NCBI GenBank assembly: GCA_902774265.1
Contig: CACYHR010000002.1
Coordinates: 1-64,000 of the forward strand
Reading direction: 5' to 3'
DNA: 64,000 nt
Source of the DNA: an uncultured Eubacteriales bacterium
GTDB taxonomy: Bacteria > Bacillota > Clostridia > Peptostreptococcales > Anaerovoracaceae
Part shown: positions 1 through 8,244 of the stretch, one piece after another
How positions within the stretch are numbered: position 1 is the stretch's first letter
Layout: each line of letters starts with the position of its first letter
Program-made: the position numbers and the translations under genes
Notes under the pieces: model-generated
Seen by the model: the letters and a program-made list of their open reading frames with translations, nothing else
The model's database searches: none
What the model was told of the DNA's origin: nothing

Positions 1-9
1 TCGGAAGCA

Positions 10-44
10 TTGATCTCCGGAGGCTGAGCTCCTCCGATAAGTAC
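10..44. repeat. Degenerate copy of repeat family A (GGAG/CTCC palindrome)
   Basis: This stretch matches the middle of the two 95-bp repeats near 20.7 and 20.9 kb (core TTGATYTCCGGAGGCTG followed by RGCTCCTCC and ATAARTAC) with four differences. The core can fold as GGAG-GCTGAG-CTCC. Here it lies just upstream of the LarC C-terminal frame. That it is a dispersed genomic repeat is inferred from recurrence inside the window only. Confidence 0.6.
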
Positions 45-59
45 GGCGTCGCTCGCTCC

Positions 60-98
60 AATCAAGCGAGCTTGTTGGAGCTTTGCTCCTGGTTGAAC
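60..98. repeat. Repeat family B, copy 1
   Basis: A 39-base sequence beginning AATCAAG and ending in TTGAAC, with a hairpin core GGAGC-TTT-GCTCC. It recurs with a few substitutions at 37633-37671 and in shorter form at 45559-45581. All three copies sit directly in front of small or partial genes. It abuts the family A copy at 10-44, so the two may form one composite element. Confidence 0.6.
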
Positions 99-154
99 AG
101 ACGCCGGATGGATAAGCTGAGGACAGGGAAGATCACGATCCGGAGCTGAATGAT

Positions 155-631
155 TTGGAGATGAACGATTCAGGCGGTATGACTATGAAAGACAGAGTCT
201 GTGAACTGGAATGCAATATTGATGATATGACTGCAGAAGAGATAGCCTTCGCCGCCGAGCGGATAATGGATGCCGGGGCAAAGGATGTCACCGTCACTCC
301 TGCAGTCATGAAGAAAGGAAGACCTGCATGGCTGTTTACGGTGATGTGCAGCGATGATGAAGCGCAAAAAACCGCGATGATTGAGCAGATATTCCGTCAC
401 ACCTCTACTATCGGTATCAGAGAGCTGATTTCGGAGAGATATATTCTGGACAGGAGCGAATCAGTCGTTTCTACCCCGTATGGTGATGTGAGGCGGAAAT
501 GCGTCAGCGGATACGGCGTAAGCCGTTACAAATTCGAGTATGAGGATCTGGCGCGTATCGCGCGTGAGAACGGCATGAGCATTGCAGAAGCCCGCAGAGT
601 GGCTGAGGATGCTCTGATAAGCGGTAAATAA
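155..631 (+). CDS. larC: LarC C-terminal domain (nickel insertion protein, LarC2-like)
   Basis: The protein matches the C-terminal half of LarC (DUF111), the CTP-dependent nickel-insertion cyclometallase that completes the nickel-pincer cofactor of lactate racemase. The signature NIDDMT, the block KDVTVTPAVMKKGRPAW and a following HTSTIGIRE are all present. Only about 158 residues are encoded, while full LarC has roughly 400; an in-frame TAA at 113-115 closes the frame upstream. In Lactobacillus plantarum LarC is made from two frames by programmed frameshifting, so this could be a genuine larC2. Alternatively the repeats at 10-98 split the gene. The start (TTG, with ATG at 161 and 185 also possible) is uncertain. 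The N-terminal part, if present, lies left of the window. Confidence 0.7.
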   Translation: MEMNDSGGMTMKDRVCELECNIDDMTAEEIAFAAERIMDAGAKDVTVTPAVMKKGRPAWLFTVMCSDDEAQKTAMIEQIFRHTSTIGIRELISERYILDRSESVVSTPYGDVRRKCVSGYGVSRYKFEYEDLARIARENGMSIAEARRVAEDALISGK

Positions 632-683
632 TAAACGAGTGAGCACCGGGTAAATGACCGCAGTCAGGAGAAAGGAACGATTT

Positions 684-1532
684 ATGGATATATTGCAGAG
701 GACTTTAGATGAGCTTGAAGATCTCAGGGCGAGGATAAAGGAAACATCGGGATTTCTCAGAGATGCCGGAGTGACTGATCCGGAGATAGGTATAGTGCTC
801 GGAACCGGTCTGAACGATTATGCGGACAAGATAGAGGATACCGTAATAATACCGTATAACGAAATTCCCAATATGTATGCCGGCGCCACGGACAGCCATC
901 GCGGCCAGCTGGTGTACGGCACAAGACATGGTAAAAAAGTGCTGGTGATGGCCGGACGATTCCATTTCTATGAGAACAATTCCATGGATACGGCCGTTTT
1001 TCCGACCAGAGTGATGATCGAGCTTGGTATAAAAAGACTGATAATCACCAATGCATCCGGAAGCATCAATCCGGAGCATGAGGCGGGTCATCTGATGCTG
1101 ATCAGTGACCACATCAGTCTGCCGGGATTCAACCCGCTGATCGGGCGGAACCTCGATGAATACGGGACGCGCTTCCCGGATATGACATATGTATATGACA
1201 GGGAGCTGCGCTCAAAACTGAAAAAGAAAGCTGCGGATGCCGGTATAGAGCTGTATGAAGGCGTATACATTATGACTTCGGGACCGTCATTCGAGACACC
1301 GGCCGAAATCAGAGCTTTTGCTGTGCTCGGTGCTGATGCTGTGGGAATGTCGAGCGTGCCGGAAGCGATAGTGGGAAGGCATGCCGGACTCGAGATAATA
1401 GGTATTTCCGCACTTGCGAACAAGGCTGCGGGGATAACGGGCAATGCGCTTACCAATGATGAAGTCACTGAAATGGGCAAACTGATGCGTGATGATTTCA
1501 TCAAGGTCGTAGACATGGCGGTTGAATTATAG
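684..1532 (+). CDS. punA: Purine nucleoside phosphorylase (trimeric, PNP I type)
   Basis: This enzyme phosphorolyses inosine and guanosine (and deoxy forms) to the free base and (deoxy)ribose-1-phosphate in purine salvage. Family landmarks include GTGLND near the N-terminus, the phosphate-binding AGRFHFYE, SGPSFETPAEIRA, and the catalytic-region block GADAVGMSSVPEAIV. At about 282 residues it has the usual length of the trimeric class. The ATG at 684 is preferred because AGGAGAAAGG lies just upstream; an earlier in-frame ATG at 654 has no site. It follows the larC fragment by 52 bases and may be cotranscribed. Both punA and deoD names are used for this family. Confidence 0.9.
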   Translation: MDILQRTLDELEDLRARIKETSGFLRDAGVTDPEIGIVLGTGLNDYADKIEDTVIIPYNEIPNMYAGATDSHRGQLVYGTRHGKKVLVMAGRFHFYENNSMDTAVFPTRVMIELGIKRLIITNASGSINPEHEAGHLMLISDHISLPGFNPLIGRNLDEYGTRFPDMTYVYDRELRSKLKKKAADAGIELYEGVYIMTSGPSFETPAEIRAFAVLGADAVGMSSVPEAIVGRHAGLEIIGISALANKAAGITGNALTNDEVTEMGKLMRDDFIKVVDMAVEL

Positions 1533-1642
1533 ATATAAGCTATACTTGCAATTCTCCGATAATGATGTAGAATAATGCTTGCTTAATTTATTGCGTTAAT
1601 TATATTGACAAAGCATTTCATATGCATCGGAGGAATAACAGA

Positions 1643-2218
1643 ATGGAAGCAAAACTGACAAGGGAGCAGGCGAATGATCTGCTCCATAAATATGTAAAGG
1701 GCGAGAATTATATCACACACAGCTACGCAGTCGAGGCTATCATGAGAGGTCTTGCAAAGAGACTCGCTCCGGATGATATAGAATACTGGGGCATTTGCGG
1801 ACTGCTCCACGATCTTGACGAGGAGACCGCACCATGGAGAGATGATTTTGCGACACACGGTCCTGTTTCCGCTCAGATCCTGAGAGATGAGGGGTTCGGC
1901 GATCCGATTATGGAGAACGCTATCATGTCCCACAATCCGCAGTGCGGAGTCAATCCTAAGACTACTCTTGAATACGCGCTGATCGCAGCCGATCCGATGT
2001 CCGGATTCGTAAAGGCTGTAGCACAGATCTATCCTGATAAAAAAGTTGCAAGCGTCAAGCACAAATCCGTGAACAAGAGATTCAAGGAAGCGAGATTCGC
2101 TGCCGGTGCAAACAGACAGTACATGATGGAGATCGAGAGAACAGGCATAACATGGGATGAATTCATCGATATCGCCCTCGAATCCATGACGGAGATCGCA
2201 GATCAGATAGGATTGTAG
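1643..2218 (+). CDS. HD-domain metal-dependent hydrolase
   Basis: A 191-residue cytosolic protein of the HD superfamily. The metal ligands are visible as H in THSYAVEA, the HD pair in CGLLHDLDEE, a downstream H in MSHNP and D in ALIAADP. HD proteins of this size hydrolyse phosphoester bonds, usually of nucleotides, but the substrate cannot be read from the sequence. The start is set by GGAGGAA nine bases ahead of the ATG. The next gene begins 12 bases downstream, so the two are probably one transcript. The PNP upstream makes a nucleotide-related role plausible, which is inference. Confidence 0.75.
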   Translation: MEAKLTREQANDLLHKYVKGENYITHSYAVEAIMRGLAKRLAPDDIEYWGICGLLHDLDEETAPWRDDFATHGPVSAQILRDEGFGDPIMENAIMSHNPQCGVNPKTTLEYALIAADPMSGFVKAVAQIYPDKKVASVKHKSVNKRFKEARFAAGANRQYMMEIERTGITWDEFIDIALESMTEIADQIGL

Positions 2219-2230
2219 GAATCAGTTAAA

Positions 2231-2494
2231 ATGCAGAAAAAGTTTACATATTATCCTGAGGGCGTATGCTCTCAGATGATCGAGATAGAGCTTGACGGAG
2301 ATGTAGTCAGCGATGTGGTGTTTACCGGAGGCTGCAACGGCAATCTCAACGGTATTTCTAAGCTTATCAAAGGCATGAAGGTCGATGATGTGGTCGAAAG
2401 GCTCGAAGGCACCAGATGCGGATTTAAGGAAACATCATGTCCGGATCAGCTGAGCAAGGCTCTGAGGCAGGCTGCAGCATCGATGCAGGCATAG
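2231..2494 (+). CDS. TSCPD-domain protein (TIGR03905-like)
   Basis: An 87-residue protein containing the eponymous TSCPD tetrapeptide near its C-terminus and the pattern GGCNGNL-GISKLIKGM typical of the small stand-alone TSCPD family. TSCPD domains also occur at the C-termini of some ribonucleotide reductases. The three conserved cysteines (GVCSQ, GGCNG, TSCPD) suggest metal or thiol chemistry, but no function is established. The gene lies 12 bases after the HD-domain gene, and an imperfect hairpin follows. Confidence 0.8.
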   Translation: MQKKFTYYPEGVCSQMIEIELDGDVVSDVVFTGGCNGNLNGISKLIKGMKVDDVVERLEGTRCGFKETSCPDQLSKALRQAAASMQA

Positions 2495-2507
2495 GAAATA
2501 CAGACAT

Positions 2508-2532
2508 CAGGGCCGAATATTTTTCGGCTCTG
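2508..2532 (+). terminator. Possible weak intrinsic terminator
   Basis: CAGGGCCGAA pairs with TTCGGCTCTG across a five-base loop (one G-T pair). The downstream tract is only loosely T-rich, so read-through into the acetyltransferase gene is likely. Confidence 0.4.
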
Positions 2533-2555
2533 CTTCTGTTCGGAGAGGATGAGAG

Positions 2556-3482
2556 ATGACGACACAAAACAGATGGGCGGGGGCATGCAGGCTTGAGGAG
2601 ATAGCTGCCCGAATGACTGATATCAATACCAGACCCGGCGAGGGAATGTATCTGGGTATAGAGACTATCGTCGGAGAAGCTATTGAGCATCTGATGATAT
2701 CGATGTTCCCGTATCATTACGGCAAGTGGCACGGCAGATTCGTTGAGACCGAAAAGAGGACCTGGGAGCTCATGCGTGCATATGATGCGCTGACACAGGC
2801 TTTCAATCTGGTATATGAAGCCGGAGAAGAAGCCGCTGATAAGGTTGATGAGGTCATCGGTTCTCTGCCGGAAATACTTGAGATCCTGAAGACGGATGTC
2901 AAAGCCGGCTATGACGGCGATCCGGCTGCCAAGAGTATGGATGAGGTCATTATCACATATCCTGCATTCAAGGCGATCACCATATACCGCATTGCCCACA
3001 AAATGTATGAAATGGGCGTGCCTCTTATCCCGCGCATTATGACAGAGATAGCACATCAGCAGACCGGAATAGATATTCATCCGGGTGCGACTATAGGCAG
3101 CTATTTCTTTATAGACCACGGCACGGGGGTCGTAATAGGTGAGACTACGACTATCGGACATCATGTCAAGATATATCAGCATGTGACGCTCGGTTCAAAG
3201 AGCTTCGATCTTGCTGAGGACGGTACGCCTGTAAAAGGTGTAAAGCGCCACCCGGATATAGGCGACAGAGTAGTTATTTATGCCGGTGCTACCATACTCG
3301 GCGGAGATACAAAGATAGGCGATGACTGCGTTGTAGGAGGAAATGTCTGGCTTACCCATTCTCTCGAGGCCGGCAGGACGATCACAAACAAATCCTCGGG
3401 ACAGCAGCTGTGGCAGGGCAGACATGAAGTGGAGCATGCGAATGTGACTATGGAGCCGGAGGATTCGCCGCTGTTCATATAA
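2556..3482 (+). CDS. cysE: Serine O-acetyltransferase (CysE/EpsC type)
   Basis: Catalyses acetyl-CoA plus L-serine to O-acetylserine, the first committed step of cysteine synthesis. The N-terminal helical part (residues 1-150) precedes a left-handed beta-helix of hexapeptide repeats, including GIDIHPGATIGSYFFIDHG, which carries the catalytic Asp-His pair, and GVVIGETTTIG. At 308 residues it matches the longer anaerobe/EpsC-type group rather than the compact E. coli form. GGAGAGGATGAGAG precedes the ATG. Cysteine supply sits next to the selenocysteine locus, but an independent promoter follows, so the link is only positional. Confidence 0.85.
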   Translation: MTTQNRWAGACRLEEIAARMTDINTRPGEGMYLGIETIVGEAIEHLMISMFPYHYGKWHGRFVETEKRTWELMRAYDALTQAFNLVYEAGEEAADKVDEVIGSLPEILEILKTDVKAGYDGDPAAKSMDEVIITYPAFKAITIYRIAHKMYEMGVPLIPRIMTEIAHQQTGIDIHPGATIGSYFFIDHGTGVVIGETTTIGHHVKIYQHVTLGSKSFDLAEDGTPVKGVKRHPDIGDRVVIYAGATILGGDTKIGDDCVVGGNVWLTHSLEAGRTITNKSSGQQLWQGRHEVEHANVTMEPEDSPLFI

Positions 3483-3497
3483 CATTTATAGAAAATA

Positions 3498-3526
3498 TTG
3501 ATAATATAGCAAATATTTGTTAGAAT
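3498..3526 (+). promoter_or_regulatory. SigA promoter for the tRNA-Sec/selAB unit
   Basis: TTGATA and TAGAAT are separated by exactly 17 bases in an AT-rich stretch after cysE. The predicted start is about 45 bases ahead of tRNA-Sec. No terminator is seen between the tRNA and selA, so the promoter may drive the whole locus. Confidence 0.7.
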
Positions 3527-3575
3527 AGGCGGAGCGCGGGCGTGAAATTCAGTTCTCGCTGCTTCGCGTCGACCT

Positions 3576-3673
3576 GGGGGTAGATAGGTGCTGGTGTGCC
3601 TCGCGGTCTTCAAAACCGTTTGCAGGGGGTTAGGAGCCTCCCGGGTGGGTTCGATTCCCACATACTCCCGCCA
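3576..3673 (+). tRNA. selC: tRNA-Sec (anticodon TCA)
   Basis: A 98-base tRNA of the long selenocysteine class. The anticodon arm is GCGGT-CTTCAAA-ACCGT with anticodon TCA, followed by a large variable arm (GGGGGTTAGGAGCCTCCC region), a GTGGG-TTCGATT-CCCAC T arm and an encoded CCA. The acceptor stem is extended: GGGGGTA pairs with TACTCCC, with a G-A opposition at the eighth position. It reads UGA as selenocysteine and is the substrate of SelA, encoded 28 bases downstream. Its client in this window is the UGA codon of grdB. Confidence 0.93.
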
Positions 3674-3701
3674 TTTTTATCAAGCGGTCGGAGGTATTAT
3701 T

Positions 3702-5192
3702 ATGAATAAGAAAGATTTACTGAGAAGACTCCCGAAGATCGATGAAGTGATGAAACAGGAGTCTCTTTTATTGCTGGCAAACGATACAAGCGCACTGCTT
3801 GTGACCGATGCAGTACGCGATGTCATCTCGGACATGCGCGGGCAGATACTCGCTCTGGAGGATGATGCCGGAGCCGACAGCTTCGATATAAGCCTGCTTG
3901 AGCCGGGAAGGATAGCGGAAATGGCAGCTGCACGTTTTGAAGAGAACGAACAGATGAACCTTTATCCTGTGATAAACGCTACGGGAACTATCCTTCATAC
4001 AAATCTTGGAAGAGCGCCTCTCTGCAGGGATGCCCTCGACAATGTGATGAAGGTTTCCGAGGGATATTCTACCCTTGAGTACAATGTCGAAAAGGGCAGA
4101 CGCGGATCACGACATGACCTCGTCGGAGACCTTATAGCAGAGCTTACCGGAGCAGAGGATGCTATGGTGGTCAACAATAATGCAGCGGCTACCATGATAG
4201 TGCTTGCCACTCTGGGCAAAGGCAAGGAGATCGTTGTATCCCGCGGCGAGCTGGTGGAGATAGGCGGAGCATTCAGGATACCTGATATAATGAGACAGTC
4301 CGGAGCATTCCTCCAGGAGGTCGGAACAAGCAATAAGACAAAGCCGTCTGACTACGAGAATGCCATAATGAGTAAGGAGAAGCTTACGGAATTGGAGTCG
4401 CGCGGACGTGAAGCTGCACTTATGGATGACCCGCGAGGAACAAGACGCTTTGAGACAGGCGCTCTTATGAAAGTACACAGATCCAATTTTGATGTGCTCG
4501 GTTTTACAGAAGAGGCGACACTGGAGGAACTGGTAGAGATCGGTCACAGACACGGACTCCCGGTCATATTCGATATGGGAAACGGGCTGATGCTGGATAT
4601 GAGCGAGTTCGGACTGAATGAGCCTAATGTGCCTGCATCTCTTGCAACAGGTATAGATGTGATACTGTTCAGCGGAGACAAGCTGCTTGGAGGACCGCAG
4701 GCAGGCATAATAGCCGGCAAACGTGAATACATAGAAGCAATGAAAAAACATCCGCTTGCGAGAGCTTTGAGAGTTGACAAGATGACTTTTGCCGCACTCG
4801 AAGCAACGCTTGCAAAGTATAAAGACCGCAGCATGGCTCTCAGGGACATTCCGGTGCTGAGCATGATCTCTGCATCTGAGGATGAAATGAAGGACAGGGC
4901 AGAAAGGCTTGCCGATGAGATCCGTAAAGCTGCAGGATCTGACGGAATATATACGGAGACGGTAAAAGTGCTGGATCAGATCGGCGGCGGCTCGGCACCT
5001 ATGGTGCGGCTGCCCGGATGGGCAGTTGCTGTCGGCCTGGAGGGCAGGTCGGCCGACAGCATCGAGCGCCGCCTCCGAAAGGTTGAAGTACCTGTAATAG
5101 CCCGCATAAACGAAGACAGATTACTGCTTTGCGTGCGTACAATAGCCGAAAATGAACTTGATACGGTTGCCGCAGCATTTCGCGGCCGGTGA
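3702..5192 (+). CDS. selA: L-seryl-tRNA(Sec) selenium transferase
   Basis: A pyridoxal-phosphate enzyme that converts seryl-tRNA(Sec) to selenocysteyl-tRNA(Sec) using selenophosphate. The N-terminal domain begins LLRRLPKIDEVM, the core includes NATGTILHTNLGRAPL, and the cofactor lysine lies in FSGDKLLGGPQAG. Length (496 residues) is slightly above the usual 460-470. The ATG at 3702 is preceded by GGAGGT; an in-frame start further upstream would run through the tRNA gene and is rejected. selB begins 45 bases downstream. The selenophosphate synthetase gene selD is not in the window. Confidence 0.95.
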   Translation: MNKKDLLRRLPKIDEVMKQESLLLLANDTSALLVTDAVRDVISDMRGQILALEDDAGADSFDISLLEPGRIAEMAAARFEENEQMNLYPVINATGTILHTNLGRAPLCRDALDNVMKVSEGYSTLEYNVEKGRRGSRHDLVGDLIAELTGAEDAMVVNNNAAATMIVLATLGKGKEIVVSRGELVEIGGAFRIPDIMRQSGAFLQEVGTSNKTKPSDYENAIMSKEKLTELESRGREAALMDDPRGTRRFETGALMKVHRSNFDVLGFTEEATLEELVEIGHRHGLPVIFDMGNGLMLDMSEFGLNEPNVPASLATGIDVILFSGDKLLGGPQAGIIAGKREYIEAMKKHPLARALRVDKMTFAALEATLAKYKDRSMALRDIPVLSMISASEDEMKDRAERLADEIRKAAGSDGIYTETVKVLDQIGGGSAPMVRLPGWAVAVGLEGRSADSIERRLRKVEVPVIARINEDRLLLCVRTIAENELDTVAAAFRGR

Positions 5193-5237
5193 TGAACAGA
5201 GATAGCGCAAAGAGATGGTGCAAAGAGATAGTGCAAT

Positions 5238-7154
5238 ATGAAGAATATCATTATAGGAACAGCCGGACATGTAGATCACGGCAAGACAAGACTTATAAAG
5301 GCTCTGTCCGGAATCAATACGGACAGGCTCGAGGAAGAGCAGAAGCGCGGTATCACGATAGAACTGGGATTTGCACATATTCCGAATGATGAAGGATACA
5401 ACATCGGAGTTATCGATGTTCCGGGCCATGAAAAATTCATTAAGAACATGCTGGCGGGCATCGGAGGCATAGACTTTGTTCTCTTTGTCGTTGCCGCTGA
5501 CGAGGGTATCATGCCTCAGACGACGGAGCACTTTGAGATACTCAAGGCTCTCGGTATAGATGACGGCATCATTGCAGTCACCAAGACTGATATGGTAGAC
5601 GAGGAGTGGCTGGAGATGCTGCTTGAAGAAGTCGATGATTATTTCAAAGGATCATTCCTCGAAGGAAAGCCTGTCATTCCGGTCAGCGCTGCGACCGGTG
5701 AGAATATCGATCTTCTTAAACAGGAGATCATCAGAAAATGCGACCGCGAGAGCAAACGCCGTGAGGAAAAGGAACTGTTCAGACTGCCTGTGGACAGAGT
5801 GTTCACAATGGCCGGCTTCGGCACGGTAGTAACGGGCACGCTCGTAGACGGGACCGTAAAGGTCGGCGAAGAGGTCGTTATCTATCCGCATCAGGGGGAA
5901 GGCTCAGGAGGATCGGACGGAAAGCGCGTGAAGGTCCGCGGCATACAGACATACGGTAAAAGCACAGAGACGGCTATAGCGGGACAGCGTACGGCGATCA
6001 ATCTGTCCGGAGTTGATAAGGATGAGATAGAACGCGGAGATGTGCTGGCGGCAAAAGACGCTGTGACTGTGACAAGCATGATAGATGTTGTCCTGGATGT
6101 GTTCAGCTCTTCCGACAGGATCATTCTCAATAACAGCCGTGTGCACCTATATACGGGCTCTGATGAGGTGATCGCCAAGGTCGTGCTGCTCGACAGAGAT
6201 GCACTGGCGGCAGGAGAGGAATGCTATGCTCAGCTCAGACTGGAAGAGCCGGCAGCTCTTCGCAGGGGAGACAGATTTATCGTAAGGTTCTATTCCCCAA
6301 TAATCACCATAGGAGGCGGAAGAGTACTCGACACGATGCCGGTAAAACACAAGAGAAACAGAGAAGATGTTCTTGCGGAGATGGAGATACTCGATAAGGG
6401 CAGCATCTCCGAGGTCATTCTGGCAAGGGCAGGTGAGAGAAGACCTGTGAGAAAGAATGAGCTGGCCCGCGAACTCGGATTACTGCCGGATGAGATGGAA
6501 TCCGCTGTACGATCTGCCGAAGGACTGATAGTTCTGCCGGACAGCACGCTGATTTCAGCTGACAAGTACAGCAGAATGAATGCGGACTCGGAAAAAATGA
6601 TAAACGATTATCATAAATCGAATCCGCTGGCGGACGGGATCCCGAGACAGGAACTGCTGTCCAGACTCAGAGATACATGGCATACAGATGACGACAAACT
6701 GCTGCAGTCATTTATGAAGTATCAGATGGATAATGATGTGATCGAGGACAGAGGCAAATCGATTGCCCTCAAAGGATTCAGAATAGAGTATACGAAGGCT
6801 CAGCTGGCACTTAAGGACCGTATCGCAAAGCAGTATACCGATGCCGGGCTTGAAATGATAAAAACTGATGATGTATTCGAATTTGACAAAGACCGCGGCA
6901 TAATATCAGCTATTCTGAACGATCTTACAGATGAAGGCGTTATACACAAGGTCAACCCGTCATATTATATTTCGACTGACGCATGGAACAAAGCCGTGGA
7001 AACAGCTCTTTCGTTTGATGAAGCGTTCACTATCGCAGAGTACAGAGACAGACTCGGCACCTCGCGTAAATACGCATCAGAGCTGCTTCCGGCCTTCGAC
7101 AAGGAAGGTATTACAGTCTTTGACGGAAACAGCCGTACCGTTATAAGGAAATAG
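5238..7154 (+). CDS. selB: Selenocysteine-specific elongation factor
   Basis: SelB delivers selenocysteyl-tRNA(Sec) to UGA codons by binding a SECIS hairpin in the mRNA. The EF-Tu-like GTPase motifs GHVDHGKT (G1), RGITIELGF (G2), DVPGHEKF (G3) and TKTDMVDE (G4) are present, followed by beta-barrel domains and a C-terminal array of winged helices (about residues 380-638) that contacts SECIS RNA. Length 638 is normal for the family. It forms one unit with selA. The predicted target inside this window is the hairpin at 60050-60064. Confidence 0.95.
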   Translation: MKNIIIGTAGHVDHGKTRLIKALSGINTDRLEEEQKRGITIELGFAHIPNDEGYNIGVIDVPGHEKFIKNMLAGIGGIDFVLFVVAADEGIMPQTTEHFEILKALGIDDGIIAVTKTDMVDEEWLEMLLEEVDDYFKGSFLEGKPVIPVSAATGENIDLLKQEIIRKCDRESKRREEKELFRLPVDRVFTMAGFGTVVTGTLVDGTVKVGEEVVIYPHQGEGSGGSDGKRVKVRGIQTYGKSTETAIAGQRTAINLSGVDKDEIERGDVLAAKDAVTVTSMIDVVLDVFSSSDRIILNNSRVHLYTGSDEVIAKVVLLDRDALAAGEECYAQLRLEEPAALRRGDRFIVRFYSPIITIGGGRVLDTMPVKHKRNREDVLAEMEILDKGSISEVILARAGERRPVRKNELARELGLLPDEMESAVRSAEGLIVLPDSTLISADKYSRMNADSEKMINDYHKSNPLADGIPRQELLSRLRDTWHTDDDKLLQSFMKYQMDNDVIEDRGKSIALKGFRIEYTKAQLALKDRIAKQYTDAGLEMIKTDDVFEFDKDRGIISAILNDLTDEGVIHKVNPSYYISTDAWNKAVETALSFDEAFTIAEYRDRLGTSRKYASELLPAFDKEGITVFDGNSRTVIRK

Positions 7155-7236
7155 TTATTCGTCCGATGTGTCGTGAATGGGATTATTTTTGCAGGAATCT
7201 TGTAATTGATACATGAATATATATATAATTATATTT

Positions 7237-7251
7237 TGATAATGATTATCG
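7237..7251. promoter_or_regulatory. Fur-box-like operator upstream of the Mrp gene
   Basis: TGATAATGATTATCG matches the 7-1-7 Fur consensus TGATAATnATTATCA at 13 of 14 informative positions. It lies 21 bases before the start codon, in an AT-rich leader. Iron-dependent control of a Fe-S cluster carrier would make sense, but no Fur gene is in the window, and the related Zur or PerR boxes differ by few bases. Confidence 0.55.
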
Positions 7252-7272
7252 TAAATGATTGGAGGATGTGAA

Positions 7273-8166
7273 ATGTTAATGGAAATGAACAGACCTGTTA
7301 TGCAGGCTGATGGTCAGGGCGGATCTGCTGATGAGAACTGCACACATGACTGCAGCAGCTGCGGAGCTGACTGCCCGTCAAGAAACGGAGGCGGGATCGA
7401 GAAGGCTAAGCTGAATGAGCACAGTTCTGTTAAAAAAGTTATAGGTATTGTAAGCGGCAAGGGCGGAGTCGGAAAATCCATGGTTACAGCTCTGTCTGCT
7501 CTTGCGGCAACAAGACACGGATTCAAAACGGGCATCATGGATGCGGACATCACAGGTCCTTCTATCCCTAAGATGTTCGGCGTACATACAAAGGCTCTGG
7601 GATCGGAATTCGGCATACTTCCGGCGGTGACACCGACAGAGATCAAGCTGATGTCGATAAATCTCCTGACCGAGAATGAGACTGATCCTGTAGTATGGAG
7701 AGGTCCTGTTATCGCAGGCGTCGTGGAGCAGTTCTGGACAGAGGTTATGTGGGAAGACCTCGATGTTCTCTTTATCGATATGCCTCCGGGAACAGGAGAC
7801 GTACCTCTGACTGTATTCCAGTCGCTGCCTGTTGACGGCATCATCGTTGTTTCATCGCCTCAGGATCTCGTATCCATGATAGTTACCAAGGCTGTCAATA
7901 TGGCTAATCTCATGAACATTCCGGTACTGGGACTTGTTGAGAACATGAGCTATATCACATGTCCGGACTGCGGACGCAAGATAGAAATGTTCGGACCGAG
8001 CCAGGCAGAGGCCGTTGCTGCTGCAAACGGAATCAAGCTGCTTGAAAAACTGCCGATAGATCCTGTTCTTTCACAGGAGGCAGATCTCGGTAAAATAGAA
8101 TTCAACCAGGGAACACAGATGGAGAGCATCCTTGATGTGCTGGCTGAACTCGGACTGGAAAAATAA
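7273..8166 (+). CDS. Mrp/NBP35-family Fe-S cluster carrier ATPase
   Basis: A soluble P-loop ATPase of the Mrp/ApbC/Nbp35 group that binds a 4Fe-4S cluster and transfers it to apoproteins. The deviant Walker A GKGGVGKSM, the DADITGPSIPKMFG block and a CPDCG motif (the bridging CxxC for the dimer cluster) are visible. An extra cysteine-rich N-terminal segment, CTHDCSSCGADC, recalls the N-terminal ferredoxin-like motif of Nbp35. Start at the ATG after GGAGGATGTGAA. It is monocistronic between selB and the transporter genes, with a Fur-like box in its leader. Confidence 0.9.
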   Translation: MLMEMNRPVMQADGQGGSADENCTHDCSSCGADCPSRNGGGIEKAKLNEHSSVKKVIGIVSGKGGVGKSMVTALSALAATRHGFKTGIMDADITGPSIPKMFGVHTKALGSEFGILPAVTPTEIKLMSINLLTENETDPVVWRGPVIAGVVEQFWTEVMWEDLDVLFIDMPPGTGDVPLTVFQSLPVDGIIVVSSPQDLVSMIVTKAVNMANLMNIPVLGLVENMSYITCPDCGRKIEMFGPSQAEAVAAANGIKLLEKLPIDPVLSQEADLGKIEFNQGTQMESILDVLAELGLEK

Positions 8167-8185
8167 AAATCTGCAGACCATATAC

Positions 8186-8215
8186 ACTGCGGCTGAAGCT
8201 GCATTCAGCCGCAGT
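8186..8215. terminator. Strong 12-bp hairpin after the Mrp gene
   Basis: ACTGCGGCTGAA and TTCAGCCGCAGT form a perfect 12-bp stem with a 6-base loop. No T-tract follows, so it may act as an mRNA 3'-end or processing signal rather than a classical terminator. It lies 30 bases ahead of the potA start. Confidence 0.5.
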
Positions 8216-8244
8216 CTGATGTCTTGATAGGGGAGGGCAATATA

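Noticed and set aside
3588..3701. Longer SelA reading frame starting within tRNA-Sec
   Set aside because: The frame is open through the tRNA gene by chance; the GGAGGT-preceded ATG at 3702 gives the normal SelA start.
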